Shown in pieces: positions 58,301-64,000 of a DNA stretch of 64,000 bases; within the stretch, counting starts at the first letter, position 1, and each line of letters opens with the position of its first letter. Source of the stretch: Gymnorhina tibicen (taxonomy: Eukaryota > Chordata > Aves > Passeriformes > Artamidae); assembly GCA_013399875.1 (NCBI GenBank), contig VXAZ01000953.1:923336-987335 (forward strand), written 5' to 3'. The translations under genes and the position numbers were made by a program. The notes below the pieces were generated by a model. That model did not search any database, was not told the DNA's origin, and saw only the letters and a list, made by a program, of their open reading frames with translations.

Positions 58301-61300
58301 GTTTCTTCTCTGTTTATACTTTACAGTGTAAAACTCAACATAAGAGCTTTTGGTTTAAACTCTGGATGGCTTCAGTTTGGTGCCTGGTACCATTTAGGAT
58401 TTTAGTAACTTGGGTAACCTGTGTTCTTCCTCCTAGACCTGAAGTTTAACACATGCAGCATGTGGCACATGTGTCACAGATGAGGAGCCCCAGGTACATG
58501 TAGGATAGCTAACTGTGGGATATGTGGGCTCAGTGGCTCATTCGTCTGGGTTCCTGCAGCTGAGCCAGAGCCTATGGCTCTGTGAGCCGGGAGATGGTGG
58601 ATGCAGGGGATAAATGGTGCTTTTCAGTCCATTTCTCAGGCGTGCTGTAAATGTGTCTAGACAGGCAGTACTTGGATGGCTGCCTTGTACCTTGCGGGGG
58701 GAGCCGATCTTACCAGTGTGTGTTGCCAACTCTCCTTCGTCTCCAAAGGGTCTTAAGTCTCCTCAGCTCTCTCCACTGGCTCGTTTACAAATGTCTTCCA
58801 GCACAGGGGGTCTGAGCTATCCCAATCCAGCTGCCTGGAGGAGCAGGGTGGAGGTGAGCACAGACTGCAGGGCCCCGTGCTGCACCTGCACATCTGCCCG
58901 GCCCTTCTGCCAGAGCAACTGGTGCCTGTCTCCGAGCTCCCTTCTCTTCTCTGCAGGAGAGGAGGTTTCTGCATTATCCAAAGGCTCTTCTAATGTGAAT
59001 ATCAGTATGCAAATGAATCCCTGTAGAATGCAGAGCACAGCGTCACAGCTCACCTCTCCTCTCCCAGCCAGTTGTGGAGTCAGAGAAAACAAAACAAGAG
59101 GGAAGTGTTGTAGAAAATTGAGGTTAGTAGGAGACATTGAGCACTTGAAAAAGGAGAATGCAGATTATTCTGCTGTAAATAACGAGGGAGGTGTGTGTGT
59201 CTTGGGGGCATCCTTAGCAGTCTCTCTGGCTTGCCGGGGAGGGTGGAGGGGCATCAACTGCTTGCACCTTTGATTGTTTCTGTTCCTTGGAATTTTCTAT
59301 GGGGTCGCCTGTGTTTGTATTGCCAGAGTAAAACTGGACATGGAGCTCAAGCAGCCCTTGAGAGAGGGGGAGACAGAGATTGTTTTGGTTTGGAGTCGAG
59401 TTTTTGTAATTGTGTGAGGGTTTTGTGTGCTGCCTTTTTTTTTTTTTTTTGGTTCACAGCAGGTTATATTTCAGGAGGTTGCTGTCAGTTCTGTGATCGC
59501 ATAGTTCAAATCTTAGTTAGTAAAGAAAGCACTGTATGTTTAGACACAGAATTTTCCCCATCCCTTATAGCTGTGTGGACACCAAAATGCTGCTTAGTCT
59601 TCTGCCACACCTCCTGTTCTTACCTGTATTCTGAATCATCTTGGGGAGTGCTCCATGAAGAACAGGTGCAAATTCAAGTAAGATCAAACTGACCCCTGTG
59701 ACCAAGGTCAGGTCTTGAAACAGACCTACTCATCCTTTAAAAGATCTTTCATTTCTTCCTTTCTGGCAATTGTTATATAAAGCAACTGGACTGGTGATCT
59801 CTGTTAAGAAGCAGCTTAATGAGAATTCCTTGAGTGGCAACCTGTCCACAGGTTGATTCACTCGATCCATAGCTCCTCCACCCTGTGCTGGGTGCCTCCC
59901 GTGCTCTCCAGCACCTTTGAGCAGATGGAGCAACACTCTACTGCATGTCTGCCTGGCATAGCTGGGACCATATTTTCAGAATTCATCTGCTGGAAGTGCT
60001 TACAGCAGCCTTTGATTTCTTTCCCAGCTGCAAGGAAAACGCAAGTAATAATAAAGACTTCTTGTGGGTGTCCAGGTGGATGATGATAATTTTTTACAGG
60101 GAAAGTGATATGAGGGCTACAGGTGACAAAAGGCTTATGGAAGGGGGTACATTCACCACAAAGGTACCGAAACTTCCAGTTACACTAGTGTTTTATTGGG
60201 TTAAGGCAGTTACAATGCAGTATGGAGGGCACCTGCCCAGGCAAATGACACACGCTCTCCACAAGATCCTCCTCCCAAAACCCAGACAAACCAAAGCAGC
60301 AGCTAGAGCTCTGCTATGTGCCCTGGAGGCAGAGGACAATGGCTTTGGCTTTATATTAGGAAAGAAAGGAAGCCCTTTCCAGATGGAGAAGCTGTGGCAT
60401 GGACACAGGCAGGAACAGCACACAGAGTTATGCCCAAAGCTATCAAACGAGCATGGCTGACAGCACAACTAAGCCAAGTCCTGGGAGTGAGAGCTGAAGC
60501 CTCTGATCCAGTACAGCAAGAGGGCAAAATGAGAGAACCATCTGAGGCTCTCTGGCCCATGCCAGGTTTGTCTATATGAGGGGAAGAGCATTAGAGTGCC
60601 CTGACATGAGACTAGCTTACATGGTACATCTGGTTTTTTCATCCAGGAACTACTGGAGATGACTTTGTAGAATACTGCTGGGAAGGAGACTGTGGCTAGG
60701 CTGTATTTGGCCAGCTCCTGGATGCTGGGATATACAGATGCCGTATGTGATGACAAGAGTGTCAGGGAGAGTCCTGGGGCTGATCCCAAGGCAAATGTCC
60801 CTTCTTACTGGGAGAGATGTTATGAAACAGCTCTCCCCCAGGTATGGGCTGTAACAGGAGTAATTGCAGCAGTCAGGTGGTACAAACCCTAAACCTAGCA
60901 GTGCTCCTGTCAGGAGAGGAGCAAGGGTGAAAACTAGTTCCAAAGAGACCGTGAACAGGTTTCGAGACAGGCTGCATGCCAACCAGCTGAAAAAACAGGT
61001 TTGAATCTGTGGGAGCTATCGCGGGCCTTGTTCTCTTAGTGGCCCCAGTAGATCACTGGGGTGTGTGGTATTTAAGTAGTGGCCAATCTATCACTGGTCC
61101 TTGGGTCAGGAGGAGAGGAGACCCTGGGGTAGTGCTGCACTTCTAATGCGAGCTGACCTACCAGAGGGAGGGCAGCCACCTCTCTGCCTTGCAAGGAGCA
61201 GTAAAATACAAGCTGGCAGCACAAGGGAAGATTTCATTTGCAACTAGGGCGATTTTCTCAAGCACTTAGACTGACCCAGTTTTACAGGCAAACCTTTTGA

Positions 61301-61938
61301 TGAAAACAACTGGAAAGTTGTTATTTCTCCATCAGTGCTTCTTTTCTAAGTTTCTTTGTCCAATTTTTGCTCTTGGTTCTTGACTGAAGAGATCAGGATC
61401 CTTATCAAAGAGGTCATGTTCTGTGCTCTTACTAGGACTGCTCTGCAAAGCCTTCTGCAGGCCGAGGTTCCAGCTGTGGGAGGGCAAACGCATTTCCAGC
61501 ATGTAGGCGGCAGAGATGAAAGATGCCCTCTGCATTTGGGTCCTGTGTGCCCTGCGAGCCTGGCAGCTCCCAGGAGCGACGCACGGTGGCGGCTGACCCG
61601 CTGCACACCCGGGGCTGTGCCCAGCGCTGAGGGGCTCACTGGCTTGTCTCTGGCTTTATCCCCTCCCCAGAAGTGGGAAGCGCTTGTCCTCTCTCAGGCA
61701 GGAGCACTGAGGCCTGGCGTGGGAAGGCGGCCGTGCGGGTGGGGCGTGTTCCCGCTCTCCGCTCGGGTGCAGGGGGTGCCCGGCGGTCAGCAATGACCGC
61801 GTCCCGCTGACCGCCGCTGCTCGCGGCCGAGGGCAGCACGGCGCTCCCCACTGCGTGCGAGCAGAGGGAGGAAGGGCCCCGCCTTGTCCCAGCCCAGGGG
61901 GCTGCTGCAGACCTGTGCAGCCCGCTGCGGCCCTGCAG
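52307..61938. other. Intergenic region between QTRT2 and the DRD3 stop
   Basis: About 9.6 kb contains no exon I can assign to a family. The longest open frames (58614-59273, 219 codons; 60 to 170 codons elsewhere) show no domain, signal peptide or splice-supported homology. The right part should contain the DRD3 3' UTR. A minus-strand AATAAA at 60192-60197, about 1.7 kb past the DRD3 stop, is a weak candidate end. Confidence 0.55.
61556..61870. promoter_or_regulatory. CpG-rich patch just downstream of DRD3
   Basis: Roughly 300 bases with many CpGs (gcgacgcacggtggcggc, gaccgcgtcccgctgaccgc, tgctcgcggccgagggcagc) stand out from AT-richer flanks. They lie immediately 3' of the DRD3 coding end, in its presumed 3' UTR. 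It may be a small CpG island or only a GC-rich UTR. Confidence 0.4.
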
Positions 61939-62135
61939 TCAGCAGCAGAGGATCTTGAGGAAGGCTTTGCGGAAGTCAGTGTTGAAGGTTGTGTAGATGA
62001 TGGGGTTGAGGGCGCTGTTGACGTATCCGAGCCAGGTGCTGGCGCTGTAAAGCCCTGGAGGCACGTGGCAGGATGGGCAGTGGGCGTTGAGGATGTGGAT
62101 CAAGAAGAAGGGCAGCCAGCAGACTATGAATGCCC
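61939..62135 (-). CDS. DRD3: DRD3 terminal coding exon: helices 6-7 and tail
   Basis: The acceptor is aacccag|gg and the TGA is at 61941-61939. It reads [20 protein letters not shown], then [34 protein letters not shown]. The cysteine pair before the stop replaces the SC end I recall for mammals. Confidence 0.95.
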
Positions 62136-63321
62136 CTGGGTTTAGAGAGAGGCAAAAACAATCCATGAGTTTAGAGCAGCAACTATTTGGAAAGGGGCCT
62201 CCACTGGTGCCCTCTCCCTCCAGCCCCTCACTATTTCCATGATGTTTCTGTATTTCACAAACACTGAAGGCCACGTTTATTCTTGACACAGAGGGATTTG
62301 GCAAAAGCTTGGGTTCCTTGGGACCAGCTTTGTGAATGGATGGATAAGGCTTCAGAAGTGGTCTGATGACAGACAAAAGCAAGTGGCCACAACTTTGAGG
62401 GAAAACCCACTGCCTCAGCTGCTTTAATCAGCTAGGATGAGGGCTGCTTTATTTCTGTGCTACTACTGAGTTAGTGGGGGGAAGGAGTGCATCTGATGAC
62501 CACAGCAGGTGACAGGGACACCAGTCTCCTGGCTTCTCTACCCAGCTATATGAACTGGTTCCTCTGTGGCTCCTTGCCTGCTTCCCCTTCTGTAACTGGA
62601 TCGAAGAGCTTCTGCATGTAAGGAAACTTAGGATTGTTCCAGCCTTGTAATAGTAAAACAAAGGAAAAGGAAAAGCAAAGGTGTTGGCTGTTGCTCCCTC
62701 CAGTAGGGTTTGTTAGCCACTGATTTAAAACACAAGGGTAACAACACACAGTAAATAAGACACTAACGTACGTGGCTCTCAACATTTGGGAGCACTATTC
62801 TAGATCCCTAAATGTCCCATCACTGTTTCTCCTGAGTTTGTGAAGCGGTACCAGCTGAAGCCAGGGCCTAGCTTGCATTTTTTAAAATCTCAATATTGTA
62901 TTAGGAGATTCTGTGCTCCTGGAAGTCCTGAACCATCCCCCCTTGCACCCCACAGGCAGAATGGCTCTCACTCACCCAGGACAATTGCCAGCATCTGTGT
63001 AGCCTTCCTCTCCCGCAGCTGGATCAGTCGGGGCTGCTGCTGCGCCAGCCTCAGGCTGCTGATGGTTCTGCCATTGCTGAGCCTCTGTACCTCCACTGCT
63101 GGCTTCGAGCTCCTTCTGCTCTCTTCCCACCTGCTGTTTTGTGTGGGCCCTGGTGCCCTGGTGAGGGATGCCTCATGGCAGAAGCTTCGGTACCGCTGCA
63201 GGCTGAAGACAGTCAGCAACCTCCTTTTTGTAGACATCTCCTGGCCTGGGCACTTGAGCGAGAGACAGGGGGAGAACGTGCCTTGGCATCTGTTTGGCAA
63301 AGCTTTTCTCTCCATGTGTTC
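61939..63321 (-). CDS. DRD3: DRD3 dopamine receptor, last two coding exons
   Basis: This is the C-terminal part of the D3 dopamine receptor, a Gi/o-coupled class A GPCR of the plasma membrane that lowers cAMP. The exons are 63321-62976 (third intracellular loop and start of helix 6) and 62135-61939 (helices 6-7 and tail). They join in phase to 180 residues plus the stop. Visible marks: EKKATQM-like [14 protein letters not shown] before helix 6, [10 protein letters not shown] (CWxP motif), NSALNPIIY (NPxxY motif), and the very short tail [12 protein letters not shown] tail ending in cysteine is typical of D2-like receptors and is a likely palmitoylation site. D3 rather than D2 or D4 is called from the loop text, the [14 protein letters not shown] extracellular loop and synteny. 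Helices 1-5 lie beyond the right edge, and 63322-64000 is intron without recognised features. Confidence 0.95.
62976..63321 (-). CDS. DRD3: DRD3 exon: third intracellular loop
   Basis: The acceptor is ttttgcag and the donor g|gtgagt. It reads [20 protein letters not shown], passes [15 protein letters not shown], and ends [45 protein letters not shown] and the KATQM segment are the conserved anchors. The centre of the loop is divergent, as is usual. Confidence 0.92.
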
Positions 63322-64000
63322 CTGCAAAAGAGGATGCCACGCAGGAACTGGAAACCGCCCAAACTGCTCATTGGGTCAGAGGATGATGAGGGAAGTTGTA
63401 GGAGTTATCCTCAGCCCCACTTGCCTCTTACACTGTACCATGTCCTCTGGACCGACCTGGGGGTGAACCGGCACTTGGCAGCTCTCTGCCTCCATCCCAC
63501 CAAGGAGAAGCACGAGAACAGTAAGAGCAGAAATACCTGCTCTGCTAACCTCTCATCTCTATTTCTGTGTTGGCCCTGCTCCCCTCAGCATCCCTACCCT
63601 TTTAATGTAGCTTCACTGTGCAAAAATGGGTAAAAGGAATGGATATGCATGACCAGGTAATTCCTTTCAAACTGTTGTGTTGGTTCCCATGGTTGCAGAT
63701 ATTTCATCTAGAAAGGTCAGTGGAACAAATGTTGCATGCACCATGGGTATTTCGACCTCTTAAGTCTGACAGATGAAGAGGGTTTTTTATTTTAATAACA
63801 GAGGTTAAAGCCTGTGAAGCCCTGAGAATGAAGCTTCATAGAGCAAAAATCAATAAATGAAGACACAAAAATCAATAAATGAAGAAATTACCCAGACTTA
63901 TACATGGCTGAGAAAACTCTGCTCTGAAGAAATACTGATGTATTTCTGAAAAAGAGCTGTGCTCTTTTCTAGTTCCCACTTCTAGAGGCAGAGATACACA

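Noticed and set aside
58614..59273. 219-codon open frame between QTRT2 and DRD3
   Set aside because: It has mixed composition with no domain, no membrane or signal segment, no splice-supported partner, and overlapping frames of similar quality on the other strand. Chance length in a GC-moderate stretch is the simplest reading.
60190..61090. Possible endogenous retrovirus or LTR remnant
   Set aside because: A TATA-like tatttaag and some ordered text suggested an LTR, but I saw no paired repeats, primer-binding site or recognisable gag or pol motif.

Overview
This is a vertebrate, almost certainly avian, nuclear window. Five intron-containing protein-coding genes lie in the order and orientation known from human 3q13: GRAMD1C (+, 3' end only), ZDHHC23 (+, complete), CCDC191 (-, nearly complete), QTRT2 (+, nearly complete) and DRD3 (-, last two coding exons). 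The bird assignment rests on several CR1 LINE 3' ends of the avian type, short introns, and near-identity of the exon translations to the mammalian families. I joined exons by hand using GT/AG sites, codon phase and remembered family sequence. All phases close: ZDHHC23 gives 413 codons including the stop, the visible part of CCDC191 863, QTRT2 399 and DRD3 181.

Layout. GRAMD1C's last five coding exons lie at 553-5725, with a poly(A) signal at 5847. A CpG island at about 6490-7400 drives ZDHHC23 (6839-9808). About 8.7 kb without recognisable coding sequence follows, probably holding a long ZDHHC23 3' UTR. CCDC191 converges on it from the right (18535 to about 38396). CCDC191 and QTRT2 are divergent and share a CpG-rich bidirectional promoter that is interrupted by a 33-N gap at 38397-38429. 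The gap removes the QTRT2 start codon and probably the CCDC191 N-terminus. QTRT2 runs to 51266 with a poly(A) signal at 52301. About 9.6 kb of intergenic DNA follows, and then the 3' part of DRD3 on the minus strand (61939-63321).

The genes are a conserved neighbourhood, not a pathway. They encode a membrane-anchored sterol-transfer GRAM protein, a palmitoyltransferase, a coiled-coil protein, the non-catalytic subunit of the queuine tRNA-ribosyltransferase, and a dopamine receptor.

Points worth a second look. (1) A 612-bp perfect direct duplication, with a single N at its junction, repeats QTRT2 exon 2. It is most likely an assembly artefact, and it would break the reading frame if both copies were spliced in. 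(2) CCDC191 carries about seven copies of a motif matching the Sfi1 centrin-binding repeat, A-x7-LL-x3-F-x2-W. (3) One CR1 element has inserted into another, with an apparent 5-bp target-site duplication. (4) A 240-bp G/T-only-like tract lies in a GRAMD1C intron. (5) A CpG-rich patch lies just downstream of the DRD3 stop codon. I found no novel multi-gene system.
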